A stretch of DNA of 64,000 bases from Botryosphaeria dothidea (GCA_011503125.2 WWBZ02000017.1:62001-126000); one strand, 5' to 3'. Counted from the first letter of the stretch, positions 1 through 13,483 are shown. Notes: a model not told the origin generated them from the letters alone. Made by a program: numbers and translations.

Positions 1-1725
1 GGTAAGGCCTAGTACTCGTAGATTAAGAAAAGATCTAACCTATATAAGTAGATTAACTAGTAGGCCTATTCTTACTATTATAGCTAGTAGTTATTCTTAG
101 GCGACGTAGTTAAAGACTTTTTTTATATTAAGAAATAAGGCCGAGGTTTTATACTTTTTACGGCGATTCTTCTCGGCGATATTTATTAATAGTAGAGCGG
201 TATTAATAGTAGATTTCTTTAGCCTTTCTCTAATTTAGAAGGAATCTAGAAGAGAGATTATTTCTACTAAAAAGCCTAGCCTTCTTACTAGTATCTATTT
301 AAGAGTTTTTTCTAGGTAATTAAGAAGTAAAATTACTCTATAAGCCTTTAGAATAGATTCGTCGGGTTTATTTAGCTTCTTTAGAATTATACCGGTAGCT
401 CTTCTCTAGTATAACGAATAGTATCTATATATAAAAAGTAGGCTATATACCTAATAGAAGGCGTTAGAAGTAGTTTTAAACGCTTAGATAATTATCTCTT
501 ATATTATAGCGTCTAGGCCTAAAGTCGTGCCTTTTATTTAATTTAAGTATATTTTTTCTAGTTCCGTATAGCTAAGAATAGGCTATTTCTAGTCTTTAGA
601 GAGGGAGTAACTATTCTACTTAAACGGAGGGGCTAAAAAAGATATAGAAAAGAGGCCCTCTCTTAGGGTAGAGTACTATCCCTTAAAACTAGTCTTAACT
701 TAGCTATCTTTTTTCTTTATAAGAGAAATTTAATCGTAGAATCGCGGCTTCGTATAGAATATAGCTTTATATATATCTTAGAGAGAGTTTAACGAGAGAA
801 ATTAATTCTAGTATTAACGTTTAGCTTACTTAATCGCGTTAACGAAGGTTTTCCGAGTTTCTAGATATTTTTACTTATCTCTCTTCGTAGAAGAGTAGAA
901 GAGAAGGCGAGTCTTTCGTTTTAGCTCTTACCGTTTAGTAGATAGCTTATCGTTCTACTACGGTTTCGATTTTAGTCCTAGTTTAAGGCGGGAAATAGTA
1001 AGATTCGTAGCGTAGGAGATAGCTTTAGTTAGCGTATCTTCTAAATTATCTAGCGCTAGTATTTTTAGTAGTTTAGCGGCTACTATCTCTTTCGAAAGAA
1101 AGAAGAAAGATTTTAGATTACGGGCTATTACTAGTACGTTTAGAAGCTTTTTTTTAACTTTCTCTTAGAAAATTAAGAAGAACTTTTTCTAGTCTACTTT
1201 TATAGTATTAAATTAGGTTATAGTAGTAGGAGAATCCGCTATAGAGCCTCTAGTTTCTATCTTAAAGAATATCGGATAGTAATCTAAGCCGAAGTCGTCG
1301 AGAACTTACTAGTCCTTTATCTTATTAGATAAATTTTAGATTATTATAGTTAGATTAAGAACCGTAGGGCGTACTAGATCCGGTTTAAAGAAGATAGCTT
1401 CTCCTACCGTATTTAGTAGCTCTAGATTATTTACTTCTATCTATTTAACTAGCCTAAAGACTTCTTATATTAGTTAGATAAGAGGGTCCTACTATAGATA
1501 GTATTCGTTAAAGTTTCCGAGAATTATAGAGGGTTCGAGAATACTTAAGTACTCTAGAACTCTTTCTAATATCTTAGAAGATTCTTCTTATCTTTAAGTA
1601 GCCTAGTTATAGAGGTTTATTATCCGAAATAAAGAATAATTTAGTTATTAAACTTCTAATACTATACTATCTTCGCTAGTAAAAAGAGCGGCTCTATTTA
1701 CTTTAACCCTATATATAAAGCGGGA
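1..1725 (-). pseudogene. LINE-C family copy, endonuclease and reverse transcriptase remnant (RIPed, 5'-truncated)
   Basis: On the minus strand this reads as the second ORF of a Tad1-like LINE. The apurinic-type endonuclease starts near 1725, and a reverse-transcriptase block lies near the left edge (a LFLNIKKVFNYV-type motif at about 70-115). It aligns with the plus-strand piece at 59861-60898, and its first 90 bases align with 52684-52770. CA and TG are almost absent, stops lie in all frames, and conserved Trp/Gln positions have become stops, so RIP has killed it. Homology to the LINE-C copy stops near 1725, which suggests 5' truncation. The 3' end lies beyond the left edge, so its target duplication cannot be checked. 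The LINE assignment is firm; the exact 5' limit is approximate. Confidence 0.75.
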
Positions 1726-2031
1726 GATTACTTTTAACTAATACGTTATATTAGAACTACGCTAAGATCGATATCTATCGAAAGCCCCTAATTCTTTTAG
1801 CTAGAGTCTCGAATTCTAGCTTTATAGCTATACGCGCTACTACGTAGTATAGAAATAAAGAGATACTAGCTAAGAAACTATACCTACGCGTAATCTATAT
1901 CCTACTATATCTACTACGACCTCTTAGACTCGGCCTAAATTTTATATAAAGGTAGAGAAAGACTAGAAATAATAGAAGACGAAAGTATATTATATCTATA
2001 GTAATTAAACGCTCGTAATTCTACTTCTTTT
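1726..2031. other. RIPed spacer, unassigned
   Basis: AT-rich sequence with no CA/TG and no open frame, between the truncated LINE and the 5' LTR of Gypsy-1. Before Gypsy-1 inserted it was continuous with 13737 onward, so it may hold the 5' end or upstream flank of the second LINE-C copy. No repeat or motif is recognised in it. The last five bases (ctttt, 2027-2031) are the likely left target duplication of Gypsy-1, against cttct at 13732-13736. Confidence 0.4.
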
Positions 2032-2215
2032 TATTAGAGTCTAAAGCCTTAGAATTAAGCCTTAGAGAATTATCGGTAGATTACGTAACGCTAAGCCTTT
2101 CTTATATATAACTTTTCTCTTTTTTCTATAACTTCTTCTCTTTCTTCTTAAGTCTAGCTTAACGTACTTAGCGTAATAAATCTTTTAGCGATTATCTTAA
2201 GGTTAAGCCCTAATA
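2032..2215 (+). repeat. Gypsy-1 5' LTR (184 bp)
   Basis: RIPed version of the LTR that in Gypsy-2 begins TGTTAGAGTC and ends GAGCCCTAACA. Here the ends read TATTAGAGTC and CCCTAATA. A TATA-like stretch and the AAGTCTAGCT motif proposed to lie at the RNA 5' end are still visible. Confidence 0.88.
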
Positions 2216-2271
2216 TTAGCTAGACTTTATCTATTAGATTTACTAGATATCGGATTACTAGTATAGTCGCG

Positions 2272-2352
2272 TACTAAAATTACTAGAATTACTAAAATTA
2301 CTAGAATTACTAGAATTACTAGAATTATTAGAATTACTAAAATTACTAGAAA
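2272..2352 (+). repeat. 9-bp minisatellite upstream of Gypsy-1 gag
   Basis: About nine tandem copies of ACTAGAATT with RIP-type variants. The same place in Gypsy-2 (20820-20860) has about five copies of the un-RIPed unit ACTGGAATT/C. It lies between the primer-binding site and the gag start. Copy number differs between the two family members. Confidence 0.85.
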
Positions 2353-3088
2353 ACGAAATTATAACGCCTAAGAACTAATAATAAATATAAAAGCTCTAAG
2401 AGGTAGCGTAGCTACTATAGTAGATAATAGTCTAGATAAGTACGCTTATAACTAAGATAGAATAACTAGAAAAGAGATAAAAGATATCGGAGAACGGAAA
2501 TAAAGATACGTAACTACCTTCTTCTAAACTCTCTAGAAAAACTTCGGGAAGTATATTAACCTCGATAAGCGACACGGTAGAAGATAAGCCGACTAAGAAT
2601 CTTAGATCTCTCGTAGAATTCTTCGGTAATAGAAATAAATTAGAATTCTAGATTATATAGGTATAGGTAAAGCTCGTAGTAGACTATACGAGTTATACTA
2701 AAGCTACGAAGTTTTTTATACTTTATAATCGGCTTAGAGGCGAAGTAGCGCGTTAGCTATAGCCCTAGATATAAGCTAGTATTAATACGACTAGTATAAC
2801 TACTTAGTATCTACTAGATTAGCTACGCCTATTATTTAGCGACCCCTATATATAAGAGAAGGCCTAACGTAAGCTATATAAGCTATACTAAACTAATAAG
2901 CTCTTTATAGAGTACTTTACCGAATTTTATAAGCTCGTATTAGAGGCGGAAGATACTAACTAGCCGGACGAGATTCTTAAGGCCTACTTAGAAGTAGGGC
3001 TTAGCTAGAAGCTCTAACGAAGTATAATTAGCCTTAGAAGTATAAGCTAGTTCTTTAAAAACTACTATACGGAGCTAAAACGTATTAG

Positions 3089-3460
3089 TATAATAAACGG
3101 ACCTTAGAGGGCGGAGAGACGAGATAACGAAGCCGGTAAAGGTAGTAGGGGTAAAGCAATGCCGAAGTATAAGGGTGTAGTTTAAAGGGCGAGGGTATAA
3201 GGTGCGAAAGACGAGGGACGAGGGACGAGGGACGAGGGAGGCAAGCAAGGTCTAATTTAAGGCGTACCAAGTTATACGCGAGAAATACTTATTGCTAGAC
3301 TAAAGAACTAACTATAAAGCAGAGGGGCGAGCTTTATATATATAAAGAACGAACTAAAATACTAGCTTCCTAATTTATAAGCAGGTAAGTCTAGATCTAG
3401 ATTTTAAATTAACGAAGGTAAACGAGAGGTAAGGGGTCTAAGCAAGCCACGTTTATAATA
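3089..3460 (-). repeat. Gypsy-4 3' LTR
   Basis: Matches 8471-8842 with a few C/T and G/A differences. It holds four tandem copies of GACGAGG (plus strand, 3210-3237) and a TATA-like run near 3332-3350. The TTGCTAGACT stretch (plus strand, 3292-3301) has the same sequence as the primer-binding site, so on the minus (RNA) strand it is complementary to it. Confidence 0.9.
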
Positions 3461-3529
3461 GTAGGCTCTCCTCCCTAGGGATAAGTTCCTACGAGCCTTT
3501 AGCTTAAGGGTCGAGGTTTCGAAGGGTAA

Positions 3530-6500
3530 CGTTTATAGAACGTATTAAGGGCCTTAAGGTCTTTAATAAGGTCGTAAGGTTCCCAGGTTAGTGTCGAGTA
3601 ACTAGTCTATTTTACGAGGTATTTTAGTTGTCTCCGGGTTGCTTTAACGTCTAGAATCTCTTCTACCCTATACTCTTCTTCGCCGTTAACGATAACGGGC
3701 GGAGGCGGAGGTTAGACTTAATTAGGCAAGGAGTTAGAGGCTGCGGGTTCGAGTAAAGAGACGTGGAATATAGGGTGGACTTTCATCGTCCTTAGTAGTT
3801 CTAGGCGATAGGCATAGGTCGAGATCTTCTCTAGGATAGGAAAGGGGCCAAGGCGTTTAAAGTTAAGTTTATCCGAAGGCCTTGTTGTCGAGATATGCCT
3901 TCTTAGGAGCCAAATAAGGTCACCAGGCTTAAAGACGGGTGGCGAAATACGGTCTTTATTGGCCTATTCTGCGTAGGCGTCTTATGCGAATCGAATTTCT
4001 TAGCGAAGGTAGTTTTCGAGGTTTTCGAGGTTCTCTTAGAAGAGGCGTAGGGGTTCGAGGGGGGCTAAGATCGAGTCTTTTTATAGAATCTTATAACGAG
4101 GGTAGAAGCCGTAGTTTGCGAAGAAAGGTGTAACCTTAGTCGTAGTCGAGATCGTATTATTATAAGCGAATTTAGCAAGGGAGAGAAAGTCGTTCTAATC
4201 GTCTTATTAATACGAAACGTAGGCACGCAGGTATTATTCGAGAATAGCGTTAATACGCTCTGTCTGGCCGTCGGTTTGCGGGTAGAAAGCCGTACTAAAG
4301 TTAGTCTTAATAGATAGGGATCTACTAAGAGTTCTAGTAAATTTAGAGGTAAAAATCGAGCCGCGGTTAGATACGAAGTCGTCGGGTAAGCCATGTAGTC
4401 GAAAAACGTAGTCTCGATAAAGCTTAGCAAGCTCTATCGAATCGAGGGTTATTTGGCAAGGGATAAAGTAAGCTATTTTAGTTAGTCGATCTACGACTAC
4501 TAGTATAGCATCGAACGAGTTAGACGTTGGAAGTCCCGTAATTAAATTAAGAGAAACGGATTGCTAGCGGCGTTGTGGCACTTTAAGGGGTTTTAAATAT
4601 CTATAGGGGGCATGTCGAGCGGGTTTAATTCTTTGGCAGGTCTTATAGTTTCGTATAAAACGAGCTACTATCTGGCGTAGACCTGGCCACCAGAAATCAC
4701 GAGTAACGAGTTTAAATATTACTACTTGGCCTAGGTATCTAGCAGCCGGATACGAGTATCGAGAGCTAATAATCCTTTAGCGGAGGCTTAGATCTTTAGG
4801 AATATAGATAAGTCCATTAACTAGTAATAGACCATCGTTATCCTTAGAACATGCGCCTAAATCTACCTTAGGATGTCGAAGTACGTAGGTATCGAGTAAA
4901 GTAAGGATCTCTTGTCTAAGAGTATCCTTATCGAGTGCTAAGCGAATATCACTAGCCAGAGACGGTTCTAGCCTAGCGATTAAATATCGAGTAGAAATAA
5001 GGGTCGAAATTTCGAATTTTTTAGAGGTAAGGATCGTAGTAGGGGGTAGGCGCCCCTCTCGAGCAGGGAGGTCTCCTAACCGTCTTATTAACGCATCCGC
5101 GCGTTGATTCTTAGTTCCTGGGCGGTAGACGATCTTAAAGTCGAGTTCTAAGAGTTTAATTGCCCAGCGTGCTTGCCGACGGTTTAGAATTTGCTTAGAG
5201 GCAAAGCTAGTCAAATTCGAGTAATCTATAAGAACTAGGAGTGGCGAGGAGAGGTTAATAACGAGGGAACGGTATTCCTTTAGGGCTTCCACAATAGCTA
5301 AGAGTTCCTTATCTCCAATACTATAGTTCTGCTCTACGGGGGTCATTTTCCGAGAGTAGTAGGCGATAGGATGTAGGATTCTTCTGCCATCCTCGTAGGT
5401 TACCCATTAGGACAAAATTACGGAGATAACAAAGTCGGATAAGTCGGTTTTAAGGATAGTTTCGAGTTAGGGGTTAAAGTATCGGAGGATTAGGTAAGAG
5501 TAGAAGGCTTCCTTAAGATAAGTAAATGCCTTATCCTATTCTTTTCCCCAAGTAAAACGAATATTCTTAGCTAGGAGCCTAAAGAGGGCTCTAGCTTTTC
5601 GAGAGTATCCTTTAATAAATCGTCGGTAAAAGTTTACAAAGCTAAGGAACGATTAAAGATCTTTAACTAAGCGGGGAATCTCCCAGTCTTTTACGGCGGC
5701 TACCTTAGCTAGGTCTATAGAGATACCGTCTAGGGAGATAACGAAGCTAAGGAACGTAGTCGAAGTCGTATAGAAGTTACATTTTTCGCCTTTAACGTAT
5801 AAGCCTGCTTCACGAAGCTTTTCGAGGACTAATCGGACGTGTTCGTGGTGCTCCTCCTTAGTTTCCGAGTAGATAAGGATATTATCTAGATAGACGACGC
5901 ACTAGCGGTTAAGATATTCACGTAGCGTATCGTTAACGAATTATTAGCAGGTAGCAGGCGTATTCGTAAGGCTAAAGGGCATAATAAGGTATTCGTATAG
6001 GCCATAGCGAGTCCTAAAGGCGGTTAAGTGTTCGGAGCCTTCCTTAATCCGGATAAGGTTATAAGCACCGCGAAGGTCGAGTCGAGTAAAAATACGAGAG
6101 CCCTAAAGTTAACGGAGAGTCTCGTTGACTAAGGAGAGTAGATAACGGTTCTTTTTCGTAATACCATTTAGTTCGCGATAATCCACGTAAAAACGAAGGC
6201 CGCCACCTAGCTTCTTAATAAAGAGAATAGGGGACGCAGAGGATAAGGATAAGGGCCGAATAAAACCTTTCTTAAGGTTTTCATTAAGGTATTCACGTAG
6301 AGCCTTAAGCTCTAAATCGGACATTAAGTAGAGAGGACCGAATGGGGGTTTCTTGCCCTCTTCTAATAAAATCTTATAATTAATATATCGATGTGGGGGA
6401 AGCCTATCGGCCTCTTTCTTCGTAAAGAAGGGAAGAAGATAGTAGAATCGAGCGGGGATTCGTGAGCGGAGGGTTTCGAGTTCTTGTTCTAGGGTTTATT

Positions 6501-7010
6501 GTTCCGTTTTCTTAAGGTTATTAAGGTGTTCTTAGATCTCCTTAATTAATACGGCGTATATCCTAGTCTTATCTCGTTAGACGTAACGAGTAAGGGCGGC
6601 GTAGGATATAGTAGCGTAAGAGATCGAAGGCGAATTAGGAGGCGAGGGGGAAAGCGTAGTTGTGGGTTAGCGAGTAGGTAAGCAATTTGCTTGGCAAAAA
6701 GGGGAGGCGAAGGTAATCGTATTTTTTGACTATAGGACGTGTGGATTATGTCGTTCTAGCCAGGGTTTTCCTAGGATAATTAAGTATTAACCGAGCTTAG
6801 TTACTTAGAAGGTAACGAGTTCTTAATGCTAATTAATATTAAGTTAAAGGTCGGCCTCGTGGGTAATCCGTCCGGCGATAGATCCGTCCGCGAGTTCGAG
6901 GGATTTAGCTTGGGGTTTTTAGCGTGTAGGGATCGAATGGGATGTAATAAAGGCATTATCTACAAAAAGGGACGAGGCACCAGAGTCTAACATAGCCGAA
7001 GTTTCGATTT
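3530..7010 (-). pseudogene. Gypsy-4 pol remnant (PR-RT-RNaseH-INT-chromodomain)
   Basis: Minus-strand reading from 7010 downward. The aspartic protease motif DSGAS is near 6990. Reverse transcriptase runs about 6330-5700, with an open stretch at 6109-6324 ([20 protein letters not shown]) and a YLDN box near 5880 that would be YLDD before RIP. RNase H and linker are open at 4777-5346 ([17 protein letters not shown]). Integrase covers about 4740-3900 and a chromodomain about 3700-3540 (EEYRVEEILD...QLKYLVK). TAG and TAA codons separate the blocks. Order and chromodomain identify a chromovirus polyprotein; it cannot be translated as one protein. Confidence 0.85.
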
Positions 7011-7299
7011 TATTATTAACTACTAATTTAAGGATAAGGAGCGGACGTTTTCTAAGATCTATAGCACGGGGCTGTAGAGTACGGGGTTCTAAAGATAAAA
7101 ACGAGAGTATTCCAAGATTTAAAGACGCGAGGGAAGCAAGAATAGAAAACTAATTCGAAGTAGAGATCGGATAAGGGCTAGGTAGGTGCCGGGAGCTACC
7201 TAGCCTTCTACGTTTTTTAATACGTAGAGGACTAACGCTATAGGAGGTGTTATCGGTTAATTTAGGGTAGTTAGTAACGTAGGTGTATGCGAAGTCGTG

Positions 7300-8345
7300 T
7301 TGAGTTTAAGCCCCTTAGCTTTAGCTTTAGGGCACTCTTTAATCTAATAGTTAGGGTTACTATAGTAGGCGCAGAGGTTGTTAGCTTTCCGGTAAGCCTT
7401 TCGAGCGGTGGCATCTAGTTCTATAGGTTTACCTTAAGGAATCGAGGTTGGCGTAGGAGACGAAGGTTGGGGAGCAGTTGGTGTAAAGAGAGGAGTCGAG
7501 GTAGGGATACGAGTTACGGGCATCTTTTTCTTAATTGTTCGAGCATAGAGTTGGTTGTCCAACGCAATGCAGGTTTTAGCGAATTTTCCGAATTCTATTA
7601 GTATAGAACGTCCAATAAGAAGGTCCTTAAGATTCTCCTTAAGGCTAAGGCGAAAGTAGTAGATCTTAACTACGTTTTCTTTCTAACCGAGGGTCGTAAT
7701 AAGCGAGAGGAACCGTAAGTAGTAAGCCGAGTAGGACTTATCTTGTTTAAGTGCGAGGAGGGATCGTTCGGCCGTTGCGTAAGCGTTAGGATCGTTGAAT
7801 ACGGCCTTAAGAGCTTAGTAGAAGGACTTATAGTTGTCGAATTCTATAGAGCCGTTCGAAGCAGAGACGTAAGGAGCAAACCAGGTGTAAGCCGCATCGC
7901 GAAGATATGAACTAGCGTAGGTAATCTTAGCTATATCCGTTGTAAAGGTAGATAGGTCCGAGGCAAATTTAAGTTAAAGTTGCGTGGCGAAGTTCTAGAA
8001 CCGAGTGCGTTCTCCTTTAAAGGGTTCTAGATCCGATACCTTAGGGATGCGGGGACGAGGGGTAGGAGTTTCTAAAGAAGATACTATAGACGTAGTAGCC
8101 GGAGTATTAGTAGGGAGGTTCGGGGCTAGTAGTTAGAGTCGGGCGAAGGCTTTATCTTGGCCGAAACCGTAGTAGTAAAAGATGTAAGCAACTTGGGCGT
8201 TCGTAGCATTCTTAGGGATAACTAGTAAATCGATATCGGATCTTAGGTAGGATTATCTTCCTCTAGCGTACGCCTGGCTAAGGGTAACGCGTAGGGAAAC
8301 CGGGATATCTTCAGGGAAGGTAGGACGAGCATTAACAGGGATAGG
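7300..8345 (-). pseudogene. Gypsy-4 gag remnant
   Basis: Minus-strand gag. The C-terminal zinc knuckle CX2CX4HX4C is still recognisable near 7330-7385, but the second Cys and the His have become Tyr and a Trp has become a stop, all explained by RIP on the coding strand. Upstream is a capsid-like region with a retained high-charge composition. No complete frame remains. Confidence 0.65.
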
Positions 8346-8458
8346 GACTTAATCGAGGATTTAGAAAAGCGTCTCCCAAGGGTCGGGAGGCGGGTCGTTT
8401 CCTATTTCGAAGGCTATAGTCTTGGGCTTGGACGAGAGCTTTAGGCCTACTAGATAAG

Positions 8459-8468
8459 AGTCTAGCAA
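8459..8468 (-). promoter_or_regulatory. Gypsy-4 putative self-priming primer-binding site
   Basis: Two bases inside the 5' LTR, the minus strand reads TTGCTAGACT. Its complement AGTCTAGCAA is present in the LTR (minus strand of 3292-3301; RIPed to AGTCTAGTAA at 8674-8683), about 40 nt downstream of the TATA-like run, where an RNA 5' end is expected. This matches the Tf1/sushi self-priming arrangement rather than a tRNA primer. Confidence 0.6.
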
Positions 8469-8470
8469 AA

Positions 8471-8842
8471 TATAATAAACGGACCTTGGAGGGCGGAGAG
8501 ACGAGATAACGAAGCCGGTAAAGGTAGTAGGGGTAAAGCAATGCCGAAGTATAAGGGTATAGTTCAAAGGGCGAGGGTATAAGGTGCGAAAGACGAGGGA
8601 CGAGGGACGAGGGACGAGGGAGGCAAGCAAGGTCCAATTTAAGGCGTACCAAGTTATACGCGAGGAATACTTATTACTAGACTAAAGAACTAACTACAAA
8701 GCAGAGGGGCGAGCTTTATATACATAAAGAACGAACTAAAATACTAGCTTCCTAATTTATAAGCAGGTAAGTCTAGATCTAGATTTTAAATCAACGAAGG
8801 TAAACGAGAGGTAAGGGGTCTAAGCAAGCCACGTTTATAACA
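8471..8842 (-). repeat. Gypsy-4 5' LTR
   Basis: The upstream LTR relative to the minus-strand element, 372 bp like its partner. It begins TGTTATAAACG on the minus strand. It has the same four GACGAGG units (8592-8619). It is followed on the right by the ATTAG target duplication. Confidence 0.9.
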
Positions 8843-11800
8843 ATTAGTAACTAACTTAAAGCCTTTAATCTAAGAAATATAGAAAAGAAGCCTTAGTAGA
8901 GCTAGTAATAAGACTAGTAGCGTAATTAAAATAAGGTTAGCTTAGTAGAATCTACTAGTAGGTAGTTAGGATCTAAGCTAAAACCGACTACGCCCTAGTA
9001 AGATAAAATAGACTAGAAATCTATAGAGCCTATAAGAGCCGTCTAAGAACGTCGTATTAAGTAGGTAGATAAGTAAGAGATATAAAAATATAAGAATAAA
9101 GATCGTTATCTACGCTATAGCGACTCTAGATATAGAATTATCTAGTATCTATAGCTACTACTAAGGAGGCTAGTAAGGCTTATAAAGCCTATCTAATAAA
9201 AGAAATACGTAGAACCGGAACTAGAAGACTTAGAGGACGAGTCCTCCTCCTAATAGTCGGAAAACTAAAAGCTTCTATTAAAAATCGTAGGTAGAAGCCT
9301 ATAGTAGAGGAAAAGTAGAAAGTATAGAACGAATAGCGTAAGTAGTAATGCAAGCTAGAATAAGATTTACTTCTTACCTTAGTTATAATTAATAAAGAGT
9401 CTTTTAGTAAAGCTCTCGCCGATACTAGTTATAAATTCTACGCTATTATAAGCTATAGTTTTACTAAACGCTATAATCTCCCGCGTATAAAGATCTTCCT
9501 AAGAATACTAGACGGACTTATACCTATAGAATAGAAAATAGACGAGGTTATCTAGGCTAAAGTAGATATTAAAGACTACTACTAGAAGCGTATATTTTTC
9601 TATATTATATCTAGGCTTTCTAGTTACGATCTAATATTAGAAAGCCTATAAATAGTATAAGAAAAAGCGGTACTCGATTAAAGTAAATAGATTATTACCT
9701 TTAAGAATATAGAGCTAGTAGTAAAATAAGTAACGGATCTCTCTAGCCCTTAGAATAAGCTTATCGAAGCCTCTATCTTTAGTTACCTCTTAAGAAACCG
9801 AGAAAAGAAAGGGTACTAAGTCTTTATAGCGAGTCTAGTAGATATTAATAAGACTCTTTAAGAGAAAACTCTTATAGATACTTAGGCCCGACTATCTAGC
9901 TAGGTAGACCCTCGATAGATACGACTATTTAATAAGAACGAGGCGGATAAACTCCTACCGTATCGGCCTAGAATTAACTATCGAATCGAATTAGAAAAAG
10001 ATAATAACGATAAGACCCCGGATGCTCTATAGGGACCCCTATATAATATATCCCGTAACGAGCTTCTAGTACTTAGAAAGACTCTTAACGAACTACTCGA
10101 TAAGAGGTTTATTTAGATAAGTAACTCTCTAGCTACTACGCTAGTACTATTCGTTAAGAAACTAGACGGAGGTCTACGCTTCTACTACGACTATCGGGTA
10201 CTTAACCGGATTACGAGAAAGAACCGCTACTTCTTACTACTTATTTAAGAGACTCTTAATAGAATTAGTAAGGCGAGATAGTTTATAAAGCTAGATATAA
10301 CTACTACCTTCTACCGGATACGAATTACTAAAGAGAGCGAATAGTTAACGATATTCCGGACTCGATTCGGACTCTTCGAATAGCTAGTAACGCTCTTTAG
10401 ACTAGTAAACGCCCTAAGTACCTTCTAACGGTATATTAATTAGACTCTAAAAGACTTTCTTAATAACTTTATCTCCGCGTACGTAGATAATATCTTAATT
10501 TTTATAGATAGATTCCGCCGAGCGTACCGAGAAAAGATTAATAAGGTCTTAGAGAAACTAGATACTATAGGCCTATAACTTAACCTAAAGAAATATAAAT
10601 TCGAAGTCTAGTCGACTAAATATCTAGAATATATTATTAAAGTAGGTAAAGATATCCGTATAGACCCGAAAAAGACTAAGATAATTTAAGAGTAGAATAC
10701 TCTAACTACGGTAAAAGGCGTACTTAGTTTCCTCGGTTTTACGAACTTCTATTAGCGTTTTATTAAGGGCTTTTCTAACCTAGTAGTCTCTTTAGTATTA
10801 CTTACGAAGAAGAACGTACCCTTCTAATAGAACTAGGAAACCGAGCTCGCGTTTAGAAAATTAAAAAAGGCTTTTATTACGGTACTAGTTCTTATATAAT
10901 TCGATCTAGAGAGAAAGACGATCCTCGCTATAAACTTCTTAGAATACTATATAGAAAGAGTACTTTAATAGTACGATAATAACGGTTTTCTACGTTCCGT
11001 AGCGTTTTTTTCGAAGAAGAACCTACCCGCGGAATATAACTACCTAATCTACGATAAGAAACTACTTATAGTAGTTAAATATCTATACTAGTAGAATACC
11101 GAGCTAAGAGAACTATACTAGTTTAAGATTCTTACCGACTATAAGAATCTAAAGTACTTTACTACGGCGAGAAAACTTTCTAAGAGATAAATTTAATAGT
11201 AGAGGGAACTTAGCCGCTTTTTTTTTATTATCGAATATACTCTAGAAAGAACTAACGGACTAGCCGACGTATTAATAAGAAGGAACTAAGACTTGCCTAT
11301 AACGGATATAGACGAGAGACTTAAATAAAGAACGGCTTAATTACTCTAGTTAATACCCTATAGATTAGTTCTTAATACTAGATTACTAGAGAATTCTAAA
11401 GAATAAGAATAGAGTAATAAAGATTTACTTCTATCTAAAGAAGCTATAGTAATTAAACCTCGATAAGTACGACTAGAATAATAAGTACGAGAACTCTCTT
11501 TTTTAGAGAATTAATAGTAAGAGGTACTTTAGTAGAACTAAGTATTAAGGTAACTCTAAGAAGTAGTATAACGAAGAGAAAGAATCTTTCTATTAGAGTT
11601 TATAACTAAGTTTAAGATCTCGATCGCGGAGTATTTACTAGACTATTAAGGAAACCTCCTCTTTAGAAAAAAAAGATAGATATCGAACTTCGAGCTACTA
11701 CGAATAAGAATTATCTAAGAGATATATAACTCTTCTCTCTTAGTATATCCCGGACGCGTTTAAACTATCTTCCTCGTAGTAAGGTACTTCTTCTAGCTAG

Positions 11801-13390
11801 AATTCGTTAATAATATCTAGAGGTTTTATAGGAACTATAACGTCTATAGAAGGATTAAGGTCTAGAGAGATTAAAAGTAAGAGTTATTTAAACCGTTACT
11901 AGTACTAAGTCGTTAATAGAGAGAGATCTCTATTAACTTTATTAGGCCCCTACTATTAAGTAACGGATACGAGATATTTATAGTAATTACTAATAGGCTA
12001 GAGAAAGGAGTAATTCTTAAGATCTACTCGAATACTAAGACGGAAACTATTATAAAGCTCTTTATTATATACTTCTACTAAAACTATAGAGTTCTAATAG
12101 TAATAGTATCTAATAAAGAAACGTAGTTCGTTAGCCTTCTCTAGTAATATATTTATTAACTACTTAAGATTAAGAGGCGTATCTTAACGGCCTACTATTC
12201 TTAAACGAACGAATTAATAAAAAGAATAAATACTAAAGTAGAAAGAAAGCTCGCGCTATTTATAGAGTACTATTAATAAGACTAGGCGGACCGGTTATCG
12301 GTAGTCTAGTTAGCTCTTAACGAAAGAATCTTAACTACGACGTAGATAAGCCCGTTCTTTCTTTTCTACGGGTACTATCTTAAGCCTCTAAAGCTATCTA
12401 AAGATATCTAATCTAGTAATCTCTAAAGAAACTTCTTAGTAGTAAGGGCCGATATAATTATAGTAAAGATTAAAGAAGTAATAGACTAGATATAAATAGT
12501 AATAGCGGATATATAGTAGGAATAGAAACGGTAGGCTAACCGGTAAAGAAATCTATTTTCTACGTATAAGGTAGGTAATAAGATCTAGCTATATCTAAAG
12601 AATCTAAGAATAGATAGACTAAGTAAGAAGCTCGATAATAAGATAGCTAAGTTTATCGTTATTAAGATAGTTAGATTCTATAGCTATAAGTTAGATATTT
12701 CTAGAGTAGTATATAACGTCTTTAACGTAGATCTACTTCGGCTAGCGGGAATAGACTCTTTACTAAGCTAAGTATAGAACGACTATTAATTACTACCGGT
12801 TTAGATAGATAGTTAAAACGAATAGAGAATAAAGGGAATTCTAAATAAGCGAATAGTAAGAAAACTAGAATAAAGAAGCCGCTAACTCTAGTATTAAGTT
12901 AAATAAGAAGAATATATAAGGCTAATATAGAAACCGGTATTAGTACTATAGAATATAGTAGTACTAGATACGTATCTAAAATAGAAGAACCGATAAGAGC
13001 TCTAGAAAACTAAGCGGAGACTATAGATAGATAAAAGATTAAGCGGTTTAGCCCGGCCGGAGCCGAGCCTATATATACTAGATAAGTACTATACTACCCG
13101 CCCTAAGGGCGAGCGAGATATAAGCGGTTATCTAGTATAGGTATTATAGACTATAGGACCTAGTTCCGTACCGGATAACTCTCTCCCTACTAATAGATAG
13201 GCCCTTAATTCGATAGCTAGTCGACAAGCTTATAGGAGCCAATTAACTAAGGGATATCGCCACCCTAAGGCACGTATTACCGCACCTGCTGTCGGTTAGC
13301 CAAGTTTCCAACTACACCATGTAGCCGTTTAATGGTTCAGGGTTCGCTTTTTCAACCTATATACCCACACCCACTAAAAACGCGACCGAC

Positions 13391-13455
13391 AAGCAAGTAA
13401 GGCAAGCAGGGCAAACAGGGCAAGCAGGGCAAGCAGGGCAGGCAGGGCAGGAAGG
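13391..13455 (+). repeat. 9-bp minisatellite, 3' region of Gypsy-1
   Basis: About seven tandem units of GCAAGCAGG with single-base variants. The Gypsy-2 counterpart at about 41021-41131 has roughly eleven units, so the array length is variable. Confidence 0.85.
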
Positions 13456-13483
13456 GTCAAAAAAAACAGGGAAAGGTCAAAAA

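Larger units (their letters stand above)
3089..8842 (-). mobile_element. Gypsy-4: chromovirus nested in Gypsy-1
   Basis: A 5.75-kb element with 372-bp LTRs (3089-3460 and 8471-8842), inserted in Gypsy-1 gag with target duplication ATTAG (3084-3088 and 8843-8847). Minus-strand order is gag, protease, reverse transcriptase, RNase H, integrase, chromodomain. It keeps more CA/TG than Gypsy-1, so RIP is intermediate, but TAG codons and lost residues break every gene. A polypurine tract precedes the downstream LTR near 3461-3480. The primer-binding site at 8459-8468 is complementary to its own LTR (see findings). Confidence 0.92.

Noticed and set aside
2272..2352. CRISPR-like array
   Set aside because: Nine-base direct repeats without spacers: a minisatellite.
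8332..8652. Minus ORF of 106 aa and the 61-aa copy at 3085-3270
   Set aside because: Both fall largely in the Gypsy-4 LTRs and translate the GACGAGG repeat.
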